NCBI GenBank assembly: GCA_949361645.1
Contig: OX442416.1
Location: 19,913,530-19,977,529 of the forward strand
Length of the DNA: 64,000 nucleotides
Direction: 5' to 3'
From: Spongilla lacustris
Lineage: Eukaryota; Porifera; Demospongiae; Spongillida; Spongillidae
Shown: in pieces, positions 35,501 through 50,500 of the stretch
Layout: each line of letters begins with the position of its first letter
Position numbering within the stretch: position 1 is the stretch's first letter
Translations under genes and position numbers: made by a program
The notes under the pieces: generated by a model
What the model saw: the letters and a program-made list of their open reading frames with translations, nothing else
Databases searched by the model: none
What the model was told of the DNA's origin: nothing

Positions 35501-38500
35501 TGTTGTCATCAGACGCGAGAGGTTTGTATATGATAATGACAATGCGAAAGAAGCTCTCCACAAGCGCTTCGAACCGGACAGCAAACTACGGTGGCCTGGT
35601 AGGTCGCGCGTAGATCATTGGACGCAGCGCAATTGTACGAAACGTCGTATAGCGCGTAGTGCAAAGTACGAAATTGCGTAGCGCGTAGTACAACTGTATG
35701 GGTATTAAAAAGGTACAACACAGCCCTCTCATCGTTAACACCACAAATCAAGCACATAATCCGTGTTATTTGATTTTGTAAAACAACAGAACTGGTAGGT
35801 TCAGTAATTGTGCAGGGCTGGCTCCTATTTTTGTTAAAGGAAGAGTACTTGAGGAGGAGGGGCTCTATTCAATACATAAAAAGACTGAGGGATAGACCAG
35901 GGCAGAGAGAGTTAGGAATTTGAAAGAAAGATCTCAGTTATGCTGGTGTGTCATGGGCACTCAACAGGTACTCATGAGTAACACCGAGACATTTGCCATT
36001 GGTTCTGATATCTAACAACTCAGCTTGTAATCAAAAAGCTATGTACTAATCCATTCACTAGTTCTTTTAGAGGCACACAAAACATGCACCTAGTATGGCA
36101 TTAGGCATTGTGTACAACATATATAGCTCGAATCATTTTGGATTAGGTACAAACAATGGAAGGACTGAGAAGGGACAGGCTAAGTGCAGCAAAATTGCCA
36201 ATGACAAGTGCTATTAGTTTTCTGATTATAAAAAAAAAACAGTTTGTCAGTGCCCAGTTATTAATCCAATTCAATCCAAGTAGTAGTTTTACTAGAAGCA
36301 CAAGTGCTTGCAGGTTAACGTCTATTCACCTGATTTCCTGTACGAAGGACAAATGTACTGTATAAAGGACAATTCTTAAAGACATTTTTTACCTGACCTC
36401 AGTAAACTTTGTAATAAAAATGGCTGAAACAACCATTTCTGTATGCTCTGGACCTTTTAACCAACTACATTTCATGCTCATAATAATTTTTAAAAAACAG
36501 CATTTTCCTCTTGATTAAAAAATGCGTTCTGTATGAAGGACAATTTGCAGGTGAATAGGGGTTAAGTACAGAGAAGTACGTGAAAAGATTAAAGAATGGG
36601 GGGAGGACAGATGGGAGATGCTAGCTTATGTAATAAAAAGGTTAGTTATATGCTGGTGTGTAACAGGTACTCATAAACGCTCACAGATTAATCACAAACA
36701 CTAACATCAGTCACAGCTTGACTTTTAAGAGCCAACATCTTCTAATTGATTCCCTACAGTTCTATTAGAAACATATAAGCATGCAGACCTGTTCATATAG
36801 AATGCTGTCAAATATTAGGTCTTGTGGAGGCAGCTTTTGCGTGAGTATAACTATGCTCCAAACATTTTTACACTGCAGGAGTGGTCAAAAAAAAATGTGG
36901 TTTAGGCCAGAGATGCATCAATTGATTAAGTGAACTGGTAATCAGAAGGCAAGGTTTAGTATTCAGTTTTAATGAGCTCAATAAGGTAGCACACATACAT
37001 ACAGTATTAGCTAAGTTCCCACCCCCGAGCAAAATGAAACACTATGCCTATGCATGCATAACATGGAGATGGAGTTTTGATTGTCCTGCACAAATGTATA
37101 CCTTGTAACTGCTACATATAGCATTTTTTTGGACAGTCTTCCATCAACGGATAAATTAACAATTGTAATTAAAAGTACACAAGGAAGTGTTATACGTTTA
37201 CATGCATGATTTCATTGTTATACAGTATTCCATAGATCCAGGTGCACAGCAAGTGTAACTGATTATCAAAAAATGTAAATAGCATGCAGGCTTATTCCTT
37301 GCTGTTGGTAACTGAAGGTTTGATTTCTGCTCATGTTCCTGAGCCCAAAGTAACATGTTCTTTAACCAAAAAGTTTGTAGCTTATAGCATCATCATTAGT
37401 GACTTTGGATCACTTATAAAATGCTGGAATTCCTATCTGGCACTGAATTTTCAGAGCCAAAACATTAAGGTATCTTCAGGCTAAAGTTTTTGGTTTACAA
37501 CTCAACAAATAGTTTAACTTAAGATATCATATTTGTTGTATGAATAGCTCATTATAGTAGCTTTATATATGGAATGTTTGAACTCTTAAGTAAAATTTGT
37601 TGTGAAGTTAGGTTTGTTTGTTTTTTAAATATGATTGCTGCTTAGCGGCTGAATTAATTCAACTTAGGAGATGAAAATCATGTCACACTACTCAGAGGTT
37701 CCTAATGTAACCATATACAATTTGCTAACTATACAAAATATTGCTAGAAAAGCAGACTTATGGGATTGTATTTGTTAGGATTCTTCAGTAAATGTATTAG
37801 ATATACGTGACATCACTGAGGGTGTGCATACTACAGATAACCATGTACGATGAGTTATCTGCGTCTAACGCCACGGGGTCTTTTCAGAACCAATGCAGCT
37901 TGGCATCCCAAATGGACTATTATTTTGATGAAGCAAGTTCTAGTTACGAGTCTCATCTGAAAGCATGATATGAGAGGAAGATCTCAAAGAGGAGCTAAAA
38001 CCAAGGCACTTGCAGAACTTGAATCAAAATTTCAGCTGACACTAATTGTATTTATATAAACCATTGATCAACAATTCAACAGCCATAGCTGGTACTGCAA
38101 TGAGTTATGTAGTCAAGCCAGCTAGGGGAGACCTTTTTACATATTACCACTAAAAATACGTTGGTTTTCAAGTGTAGCTGTGAATGTTATAGTATCTTAT
38201 AGAGGGGTTACCAAAACCAATTAAATATTGGATGATGGATGAATCTGAAGAATAAGGAACTGATGGTTATTGACATTCATACTCATAAACTATTTATTAA
38301 TAATTGGTAATCAGTGTTTGTGGCCAATGAAAATAATATTAAATGATATTGTGCTCAAGTGTATGCATGCTAGTCAGTTTTTTGTTCACAATTTGACATT
38401 GCAATTAATTTTAGTGATAAGCCTTTTAAAGTCTTACCTAAATTAGAAGCGTCACAGCGACTACGCACTGACTACTCTGGGGCTAAATAACTCCGGTATT

Positions 38501-41500
38501 CAATACACTACGGTAACGGATGAAGGACTGTTAGACGCAGCTATTTTTTGTTCTTTCTAATGATAATAATATTATAATCTTTGCGAGAATGAACAAGAGT
38601 GGGACCTTCATCTCAATGGTCATGCTGGCCCATTCGGTCCTGACCCAAGCTTTGATCCGGGGAGGAAGGTGATGCTGATGTGACGTGGACACAGTGTGTG
38701 CCATTCGGACCATCAGCCTTCATTTAGTTCCTGGTGTCCTAGGCAGGGAGTCTCCAAAGACCCTGTACTGGCAAAGGGGATGCTTATCACGTGTTCGAAC
38801 ATTCTCGTGTGCATTCTATGTTTTCATTCTTGTGTCAGTTGTGACTAATCTGTTCTCATCCACGTTGCTCCGCAAAAACACGCATGTATTATGTAACTAA
38901 TTACACTCTTTCTTGCTAATATGCAGTGCAGTAAGGCTATCTTTACTAGTAGAATACATCATACTGATGGTCTAATCAGTGTAATGTTGCCCCACTGCAT
39001 GTAAGGCCTACCAACATCTCTGAAGATGTAATACTGCAAGGCAAGACAGATCGAGTTAGAGAATTTTTCCCTCGTGAGTTAGTTGACTAGTGCCACTGTT
39101 TTAGTTTGTCTTAAATGAGCTCCTTATATATGGTAGTCAAATCACAATGTCCTTCAATGATTCGTGACAGAAAATAACTGAACCCATGTAAGAAGTCATT
39201 GTTGTTGAGAGTGCTTGGGCTGATAATTTATATGCTATGTATGGTTGCTCAATTAAAAAATTTTTGCTTGATCAACCAGTGTCTAGTGACTCTTACGCAG
39301 ATAAATATAATAGCCACTGTGTTAGAATTGTGGTCAATGCATGATGAAAAATTTTTGACATGAATTTTACAATAACCACATGGGATATAGAAAATCTAAC
39401 TGCTCAGCTGCATGCATGAGCTATACAATTGTCATCAAGTAGTCAAAGCGATGGTCTGTCACATTCTACAACTTTTGTATTTAGTGACCCCAGTCGTGTC
39501 AACTGAGTTTCAATATATATCTTCACCCGGGGATAATGGATGAGGATGATTATTGGGATGCAGCTCTTAAGCATCAACCTCCAAATGATCTGGCTGAGCT
39601 ATATACTGAATCCGTGAAACTGTTTGGGTATTTTTGAGCAATATGTAGCATTAGGGACTAAAAGTGTTCGAGATGCTTTTCTTCAAAGCACTCGATTCAT
39701 GATGATGAAGCATTTAGTTGTTCCAAGCCATGTATATTGCATCTCTACAATGTATTATCATCCTGATCCGTTACCCTGAGCAATTAATAGCAAAATTTAG
39801 TTAATAAGACTGGGGTCACTGAAAACGAAAGTTGTAGAATGTGACAGTCACTTGATACACCATGTTTTTGTCTACTTTGTATAGCCCATGCAGTTAGATT
39901 TTCAATATCACATGTGGTTATTGTTTTAAATTCAAGTAAACGTCAAATTTTTTTCACCCCACTATCAAGATCTCCATTGTAGTTCATGGATTTATTTTAT
40001 CACTGAAATTCAGACACATGTGCGATGAATTGGCCCAGCGGTCATCCATCATTTGCAATGCTCAAAGCAGCTAATAAACTATTTGTAATATACTATTGCA
40101 GTATAGGCTTAATGGTGGTCTATGTAGTGTATGTATACATACATTGCAATAGAATTTTAAATGTACTGTAGGCATTGTTTTTCATTTGCTTCTGCTGAAA
40201 GTTTTTTTTTCACAGTAACTTTCCATGACAAGCACAAACAGTAATATTGGACGGAAATCAGCTAGTTTTGATTTGAACATTAGCAAATATGCAAAGAAAC
40301 CTCCCCTCCCAAGTATACATCTACAACATGTATGAAATAACCTTCATTCATTTCCATCCCAATGAGGTCCAACAGCCGTGGCTCCACCTTCTTCCACTCA
40401 CTCACTATCACCTGCCTCTCTCCAGTAGAGTCAGAAAGTATGTTTCCTTTGGTCTGGATCCTGTATTTCAACAGAGGGAGCTCAACTTTAGCTGGGGTGT
40501 GGTCTGAGGTGGCCTCAAGTGGACATGTGATCAATTCCACCATTTTAACAGATGGACAAAACTCAACACAGGCCTCCTTAATAACTTTAATAACTGATAG
40601 CAGATACTTGGGGCTACTCTCATCAGAGGTGGTGACGGTACATGATAGACATCGGGAGTTATCATTTATCTCCACCACAGTGGTGATCCCTTCCGCATTC
40701 ATCCAGCTGATTCCCCTACTCCACACAGTACATCTACGATTGTATGTCATCTGTCCTGCTATTAAAGATGGCTCAACCTTTGGCAATGCCCAGCCATGTG
40801 CTAGCCTTGTGGAAAGAGCATGGACACAGCGTGGAGAGAAGAATTGATTGATGTCAGCAGTACATATCAGCCAACCAAACCCCCTCTGTGGGATAGTGAC
40901 ACTGGAGGGCATCTCCACACTGACACAAGCTGGAAAGAAAAGTAGAGGACCTAGGTCAGCAGATAGTATGTTGGGGAACCCTAGTGGCATCATATTGGTG
41001 TTCACATTGGTCAGAGTGATAGGTACACACAGTTCATATGTCTTCAGAAACTGTATTATCATATCAGTATTTTTAGGGAAATGCAGCTTTAAATTTGTTA
41101 CAGGAATGACTCCAGTGTTACTGGCAATAGGAAGGAACTCTTTAAACTCATTTGGAGCAAACAATGTCCCATTCACTTTCACTAGCAAGGCTTCTGGACG
41201 AATCACTATCCAGCTATTGGCCTCATCACCATCCAAGAAAACAATAAACCCTTTATCTGACAGGGTCTTCAGGTGTTGTGTGATCTCCGAGGCATCAGTT
41301 GGCAGATATTTTGGTTCCTCTTGTCTCAGGAGGGTAACAAGTTGAGAAAGGGGAATGGCATCTGTGTTTTCAGGAACTTTGTCCTTCAAGTAGGCATACA
41401 ACATGTGATTATTTAGGGATATGGCAGGGTGTTTGGCTATGACTATGTCATTGGTTTGGCGCAGTGATAACATAAAAATCTTCATTTCTTCTCCATCAAG

Positions 41501-44500
41501 AGCTGTGGCATTTAGTGCAATGAATTGAACAAAGGTGCTCTTTACGGCATCCTTAGCAATCTTCTCTATAGAATTACAATGGAATTCCAGCTGTTCTTTG
41601 TCAGCTATCCTATCGGCATGGGTGCCCACCACAATCACAGAGGACTGTTGGGAGCACTTGTGACAGACATCTCCAATCATTGCAGACCAGTAGTAGAGCT
41701 GTGCAGAGATGTTCTCAAGTCTCAGGAGCAGGTTGACCAGTAGGAGGAAGGTGCAGGGATTGAGGGATATGGCCTCCAGTACAGCACAATGACTGCTGTA
41801 ATATTGGCGGTGACCAGCAAGGTCATATAGCATCATGTTCATCTCTGGATTCTTAATCAGATGAGGAACAATTCCAGCTGTTAGGGGCTTCACAACATCA
41901 GTGTGAGTAGTATCAGGGGATTTCTCCTATAAAGCATGAATGCATCATTACAAAGATTCTATTTTTTAATAATCGCATAACAGTTCAGTATCTGATAATG
42001 CATACATGTGGATTTATAACAGAGAGCGAGGATTGTGAAAGTGACTGCCAGTGTTTAAAAAGGGTTGTTACTATATAGCACTGCGTATGGAGTATAAAAC
42101 CTCCATATGTAGTGTTATGCACATGTTTGTTACTGCATATAAAAACCCTTTTTACATACTGTGCGTTGAATAGATTAATGGGTGGTTTTAGTGTTGTTGT
42201 TAACAGGGGGGGCTGTAACCCCTTGACTAATACACAAATACGGTGGTCCCCCTTGCATTTGGCCAAATATGAATATGGGGGGGAGGGATGGGGTTGCATT
42301 TGACCAAATATGAATATGGGGGTCCCCGTCACATTTAGCCAATATTGGGGGTGTGGGTGGGAGTATCCTCCTTAAACCACTACATTAATTTACATTTTTA
42401 GCATGGGGAGGCAGGTCAATGGAGTAATAACATTACATGGATAGGAAACCACCAAATATTAGTGGAGACTGCTTATTACAAGCTCCAGCCGACTTGGGGG
42501 TGGTCCTCTTAGAAAGATTTCCTGTACTTTATAGGCATTCGAGCTACATGTATAGGCCTAGTTATTAAAATTATAAAGAAACAAGCATACACTTGCCGTG
42601 TTATAAACCACCAAACCAAGAATATTGTATAATATTGACGTACAAACAGCTATGCAGAATGTGATGGAAGGCATAGTTATAGCACCATCCCTTGCTGGAC
42701 CTAACAAGCCTGCCTGCACTATATCAAGACAAAATCATTATTATCTGCCAAAGACAATGCCTTTAATACCTAAGAAAAGAACTCTACCTATTAACTTCCA
42801 TGAACTATAAGACAAAATTGTTGCAATATAAATTGACCCATCAGTTGCCTGTCATTGGTACACTTGTGCACAGAGCTGCCACATGCCAAATAATGATTTC
42901 AATAGGGGAGCAAACAAGGTAATAACTATACAACACTATTGTTACATACCGTATTCACAAATACAAACCGTGGTTTACAATAAAGACCAAAACAGTACCC
43001 GCGCGGTAATTTTGATGTAGCTACAAAGTATCCCATTTCTCTGTAACGCGTAATGCAAATCTAAAGCCTTTAACAATATGAATTAACCTACCTTCCGTGG
43101 ACATACATAGCAAATTTCGTAACGATATGTTCTTTTGCTCCTCCACAAAGTCATTTATAAAGTACAGTACAATAATTTAATCAGCGATTTCAAGGAAACA
43201 ACCCCGTCAAGGATTGCATATAGGATACCCCTACGAAGCGCAAAAGTTGTGGAATTATTATACGAAGCTGTGATTTTAAAGTATCTTGCACAGAACATAC
43301 GGTATTTCCCGCACTTGGGCGCGAAAATGAGAATGTTCTACTGCTACTAAACCTCGGTGCGGATCCATGCATTCTCAAGTCTAGTCACAGCCCCTAGCAG
43401 CAGCGGATGGATTACATCACCGCTATGCTAGCTAAGAGTATCTCTGGCTTGATTTATAGCGTAGCGGGAGCAACGGATGGATTATGATGGTGTGCATCTC
43501 CGCTATACGCTTTCTTTACCGTATACGTAGCGGGAGGTCCGCTACTGCATTCTAGCCAGGTCTTCAGTGTTGCCCCTCGAATGTCCTGCAGAAGCTACCA
43601 GTCCTCCCAGTGCGGCTGCATGCGCCATTAAGACTGCACACAAACCCAAGGCTTGGCGGGTCTTATACATGTACACAGCAAATAATAAAGTGTGAAGGTC
43701 ACCTATAATCACCCGTAGTACGTTTTAAAAAGGGTGACCATCACACTAAATTTTATCTTCGTGTGATATCACACCATCGAGTGAGTTTGTGTGAATTCAC
43801 CCTGTTATTTGGTGTGACCTTTACTTTGTATTTATAGAGATTGTGGGATAAACGGTAATATAGTTACGTATAAACCAATCATGTAGTGATAGCTTGTGGA
43901 GTTAGGTACAGGGCTGTAGAGCAGAATGTCACGGACCGTTCGAATCCTGGCCGGTACGTAACCTTTTACTTTTTTTTTCTTTCTCCATCTGCTTTTTGGG
44001 TGAAATCACCAGCCCTTGGGTGTGACGGTCACACTTGATTTGGTGTGTCTATTGGCGTACTACGTTCACACCAAAGAATAGGGGGCCTTCACACTTTCAT
44101 ATTTGCTGTGTATAGCAAGCATACAGTACATGTATATACACATTACCGATTAATACACATGTACACACACATATACAACTATAACTGATCTAGTCCAAAT
44201 GCACTCAGTACCACGATGAATGATTTAATTAAAACTTGACCTCATAAGCATGCATTGTTTGCGATTTCAATACATATCTAAAAGTTTGTTGTATACGTAA
44301 TTCAATTTACATTTACTCCTAAACTCCTCCAAAACCACTCATGGTGCAATGGGTAGTTGCAATTGAAGCTTGTATCTCTGCAGAAGTGATATCATAAATT
44401 GTGGCTAGGATTGTGGCATCATAAGTGCAAAAGGTACACTATGCACGCAAGGCAAGTATATAGTACAATAAAACAGTCTAGCTTAGTACATGTAATAAAG

Positions 44501-47500
44501 TATCATGCATGCATGCATGCAGATAATGCCTCTTTAATTTGAGTGTAGGATTGAATTACGTACAAAACTTGGTGAAGCCTTATACGTACGTACATGTACA
44601 TCTATTGAAATTTGAGATCCAATTTTATTTATTTATTAAACTGCCCTTCATGCATGGAAACTGGACTTGTACTCCTGACACACGTCATCATTAATGCAGT
44701 GTGTGTGTGTGTGTTTGATGTACTGTGTGTGTGTTTGATGTACTGTGTGTGTGTTTTAAGTGATGTATGTGTTTGTGCATGTGTATGTGTGTATTCGTTG
44801 GCAATAAGAATATATGCATGTATTTATGCATGTGTGGGTTTGTGTGCAGTCTTAATGGAGCATGCATCCACACTTGGAGGACTGGTAGCTTCTGCAGGAC
44901 ACTCGACGGGCAACACTGAAGACATGTATGTGCTGTATGACACCTGCGTATTAATTTTTTAATAAAGACGCCGGGGGCTAAGCCCCCTCAAAAATATATG
45001 CCAGGAAGGATTGAGTCCCTTAGCCCCCAAATGCACTACACCTGTGATACATAACATATATATCAATTAACGCGAATGCACACTAAGGTACTTTTACCAG
45101 AGCGGGGTACGTACAAATAAGCTACATTCCTATAATGGCAACTTTAATTGAAAGATGTGGTTTGAATTGAAGTTTGTTTACCGATATCTGACATTTCATA
45201 ACAACAATCATTTCATGTGCATAAGTGATGGCTGAATATTAAATCTAATTCTCTTGCCCAAAGGGTTCAAACGTTACAAGCAAAATAGTAAAAAGTCATC
45301 CTTTCATTTGGAACACTATATGATATCTTCATATATGCATAGATAAACGACTTAAACCCATTTTCTTTCCTTAATACCAACATCAGTAAGATTTATTAGT
45401 TCTGTAGTCAAAGACACCCTCAATTCTCTATACCACATCTGGGTGTTGATGGTCATTTACCTTGTCAAGCCTGGAGCAATGCTTTATAGCCTACAGAAGA
45501 GAAACAAACACACGGCTTTGAATCAATCATTTAGAAATTAAACGAAGTGCGCATTTAAAAACTGTGCTAATCCTTGTATGTATATAACAAAACAACTTGG
45601 ACAATGAATTTTAGCCTTTAACGGTGTGTGATAAGGTGACTAAAAATTATTGAAAGTATTGCATGCTGTTATAAAAGATCATGTACTTTTAGATTACTAA
45701 AGTGATCACCTGAGCTAATGTGGTTTTTCCGGACCCTGAGTCCCCACAGATGATAACTTTACCAAAGGAATGGACAGGGTAGTCCTCACAACTCATGGTA
45801 TACTTCTGGAGCATTGTCAGTACTTCATATCTAGTAGCATATTTCAGAGGTATTAAACCTTTGGAGTCTTGTATGTTTACATCAATCCCAGGTATGGACA
45901 GCAGAGCCTTCACACACAATACCTGACTTAACAGTGCTGCCCAATGTAATGATGTGCCACCATTCTACAAGGGTTACAACATCATCTGTTATCATGCATG
46001 CATGGACACAGGATCAAGGATACATTACCATTTCTATCATGTCCCACAGACATGCCTATCAAACTAGTTAGTACCCAGAAGGTGTAAACATTGGTAGAAT
46101 CGTTCTCAAAACAAGAACTATTCTGTAGAATGGTTCCTAATCTATTTTGTAATTGTTCAGATAAAGAATCTGGTTAAATGCAGAGTTCAAACCAAAGAAG
46201 AGTTTGCGATGTGTAGTGCAGATTTTAGTCAAACCTCAAAGGTAGTACGTCATATGGTCCAGATGCCTGAAATATATACAAGTAATGAAAATTCTTGTAT
46301 TGTGAACTTTTTGAAAACGCGCCCAAGTGTGAGTGCTTGAAGCCTCATGGTTTTACAAAATTGTTTGTACTTATAGAAAGTAGCGCCCTGTATAGAACAC
46401 TAGTAATGATACTAGCTGCAATGGTTTATTTTATTGGTGAATCAGTGCACGCTCCATGCAACTACTCAAGAAACAAAGTAATGCGTGGATTTATTAGTTT
46501 ATAGTGGAGAACATACAATTGTCATCAAGTAGTAAAAAATAATAGGTTCTATAACTTCTATCTTCAGTGACCCCATGCAGTCATGTCTACTGAGTTTTGA
46601 TATAAATCTTCACTCTGGGATAACCTCTATCCCCGAGTGGAGATATATATGTTATAAGAGCACAAAATATATAGCAAAACTCAGTTGACAAGGTGAAAAC
46701 GAAAGTACTAAAATGTGGCAGTCATGTAATACACCATATTTATGATTACTTGATGATAATTGCATAGCCCATGCATATGTGCAGTTAGATTTTCAATACT
46801 ACATGCAGTTATTGTTTTACATTTAAGTAAATGCCAATTTTTTTTCTTTCAACTACCATGAACTCCATTGTACACAATTAACGTAATCGTAACGTAATGT
46901 CCTTTCCATTAGGATGCTGTACTAGTCTAGCAAGTACTATCACGTATGAGGTTATTGCAGCGTATCACTCAATTTCAAGCACTGACTTCACTAGAAGTCC
47001 ATCAACCTACACATAGGGTCAACTATCGATAAGGTTTTGAGCTTATCGGTAATTATCAGTAAGAAAACACCTACTATCGAATATGTACTGAAATTACTCT
47101 ACGCCTATCGATAAAAACTTACCGATAAGCTTTCTTACTGAACGGTAATGATTACCGCTAAGGTATGTAGGCGTGTCCAAAGGGTATATCTGTTGGCATC
47201 TTAGTATCATTTGGCATCCGTGATCCAGTAGGTTGTGGCCTTCCTTATTAGTTCCTTGCATGCATTCCTTCATATTCTGCAAGGTTATTGATGGGTTCCC
47301 AAGTGTTGCGTGCGGACTATTAATCGTCCTTGGTCATTTAATTTCGTACTTTGGTTGGCCTTCGATGACCAAATCTCCTTTGGAATAGCCTGATATTATT
47401 TTGCAAGTGTGGTAATGGGACTTAATGTGTTAGTACAATAGGACTTGTAAGGATTCACATGTAGAAGAAGTTCAAGGTGTAATGGACATGCGCAGTTGGG

Positions 47501-50500
47501 AATGATTGCTACTACTTAAGAACTCTCCAGACTCTGATCTCGCGCTCTCTCGGCGGGTCTGCAACAACGGTGCTGGCTGCTGTCTTTGTCAGCGTGCGCA
47601 CTGGCTACTACCTCATTTGTATAGTTGTGTGCTTTGTGATTGTTGATATTTGATATCTTCCCTGTCCCTACGAGCGCCTCGCGTTACGTACACAGCTGGA
47701 GTTATCACATTGGCGACGAGGGTGAATCGAGTATGGCTACTCTTTTGGGAGCAGTTGGCCCCTTCAACCCTGACACCGACGACTGGGTAGTCTACTCCGA
47801 ACGTCTCGAGCAGTTTTTCAAAGCTAATGGTATCTCAGACCCAGAGAAGCAACGGGCGGTGCTTTTGAGCACATGTGGAAACGGGACATACCTCCTTATT
47901 CGCAGCCTGGCAGCACCAGATAAGCCCACAGACAAGTCTATCTCGGAGATAGTTAAGTTAGCCCGTGACCATTTTTGTCCCTCTCGTTCTGTTATAGTTC
48001 AGCGCTACAACTTCAACTGTCGTACTCAGAAAGAAGGCGAAACCGTTTCCCAGTTCTGTGCGGAACTCCGGAGATTGTCTGAATTCTGTGAATTTGGAAA
48101 TACCCTCAACGACATGCTCAGAGACCGTTTGGTATGCGGCATTAAGGATATCAAGTTACAGCGAAGGCTTTTGGCAGAAAGGGGCCTCACTTTCGCCAAG
48201 GCCTTTGAATTAGCTCAAGCGGCCGAACTGGCAGAAAAGAACGCCATGGATATTCAGCATTCCACCACGGTCTCCGTTTGCACTGTTCAGTCTCCAGACT
48301 CTCCAGCAGGTATGGATAACGTGCATGACGCTTGTTTTCGTTGTGGCGGAAGGCACAGTGCCGCGGACTGCCGTTTCAAGTCGGTGGAATGTTATAATTG
48401 CGGTAAGCTCGGTCATCTGTCTCGTGTATGTCGTAGCAAAAAGCCTGGACGCTCCGTCGGGAAGGACACCGCTCAACGGCGACCCAAGGATACCTATACG
48501 CTGTTCACGATAGCGGGAGATAGGTCAAGAGCTCCATTGACGCAGAAGGTAAAACTGGATGGTGCCGATTTGATGATGGAAGTAGACACAGGAGCGGTGG
48601 CGTCCGTTATAAGTGAGGAAACGTACAGGCAGTTGTGGACAACACCCAGGCGTCCCAAGTTGAAGCTTTCTGACGTTTACTTGAGAACATATACGGGAGA
48701 AAGGATCGAAGTGAAGGGACAGATCACGGTGGAAGCTAAGTATGGGGGCTCTACTCAACGGTTGGACATCCTGGTTGTTGGTGGTAAAGGTCCTTCATTG
48801 ATGGGGCGGGATTGGTTACACAAATTAAAGCCTAACCTTTCTGTGTATTACATGGGGAGGAAGGGAAGTCTGTCACTACAGGGGTTGATGGATGGTCACA
48901 GGGACCTCTTCAAAGACGAGTTGGGTCTCATCAAGGGAGTTACAGTTAAGATTCATGTCGACAGTTCAAAGCCTCCACGATTCTTCAAGCCTCGACCAGT
49001 TCCCTATGCACTGCGGGGTAGAGTCGAGCAAGAGCTGGAGCGCTTACAGAGAGGTGGAATTATTGAGCCTGTTCAATTTTCCGAATGGGCAGCACCAGTG
49101 GTACCTGTGATGAAACAGGATGGAAGCATCAGAATATGTGGCGATTATAAGTTAACAGTGAATTCTGCTTCTGACATTGAATCTTACCCCCTTCCCAGGA
49201 TAGATGATTTGTTGTCCTCACTGGCGGGAGCTAGGGTTTTCACAAAACTGGACCTGGCCCATACCTACTTACAGTTGGCCTTGGATGAAGAATCGAAGAA
49301 ATTAGTAACAGTGTCTACCCACAAGGGCCTTTTTTGATATAATCGACTTCCATTTGGGGTGGCATCTGCCCCTGCCATTTTCCAACATGTCATAGAGGGG
49401 ATGTTGAGTGGTATTTGCCACGTCAATGCTTACATGGATGACGTTCTGGTGGCAAATGATACTGAGGTGGAACACCTTTCAACCTTGGAGGAAGTCCTGG
49501 CACGTTTGGAGCAGTATGGGGTACGGTTGAACAAGGCAAAGTGTAAGTTTATGTTGCCCAGTGTGGAATATTTGGGATATCACATCTCAGGGGATGGTGT
49601 TAGACCTACACAGGAGAAGCTTCAGGCCATTGTGGATGCCCCCGCTCCTAAGGACGTTTCTCAGCTAAAATCTTTCCTTGGATTGGTTAACTACTACTCA
49701 AAGTTTTTACCCCACCTAGCAAACACATTGGCACCACTCTATGCATTGCTAACAAAACATCAGCAATGGTGCTGGGGAGCTGAACAAGAGGAAGCTTTCA
49801 AGATGGCCAAGTCACAGCTAGCATCAGATGTTGTGTTGGCACACTTTGATCCACAACAAAGGTTGGCTGTCGCTTGTGATGCATCACCTTATGGGGTAGG
49901 GGCAGTATTGTCACACTTGTACAATGATGGGTCTGAGCGGCCAATTGCATATGCTTCCCGTTCGCTTGCACCTGCTGAACGGAAATATTCCCATATAGAA
50001 AAAGAGGGTCTAGCTGTGGTATTTGGAGTTAAAAAGTTCCACCAATACCTGCTTGGGAGGAAATTTGTTGTGTTTTCAGATCACAAGCCTCTTCAGTTCC
50101 TCTTTTGCGAATCTGCATCGGCAAGAATTCAGCGTTGGGCATTGACGTTGAGCGCTTACAACTATCAGATTGTGTACAGGCCAAGCCAACTTCAGGCGAA
50201 TGCAGATGGGCTAAGCAGGCTGCCTTTAAAAGGAGAAGAGCCAGGAGATGTTCCTTTACCTGGAGACACGATCCTGATGATGGAATCTCTCTCCAATGCT
50301 GATTCAGTTGTTACTGCTACCACTATCCGGAGTTGGACAGATAAGGATCCAGTCCTGTCTCTGGTCAGACGAATGGTCTTGCATGGTTGGCAGCCACAGG
50401 CAAGTGATGAGTTTAGACCATACGAGCAACGTAAGCTTGAACTTAGTGTCCAGAATGGATGTGTACTTTGGGGCAGTCGGGTAGTGGTGCCTCCACAGGG

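Noticed and set aside
40362..41345. Plus-strand frames of 161 and 165 codons over the COR exon
   Set aside because: The minus strand encodes a continuous ROC-COR protein with recognisable motifs; the antisense frames have none.
44695..44962. 116-codon frame over the (TG)n region
   Set aside because: The Cys/Val-rich peptide is the translated TG repeat.
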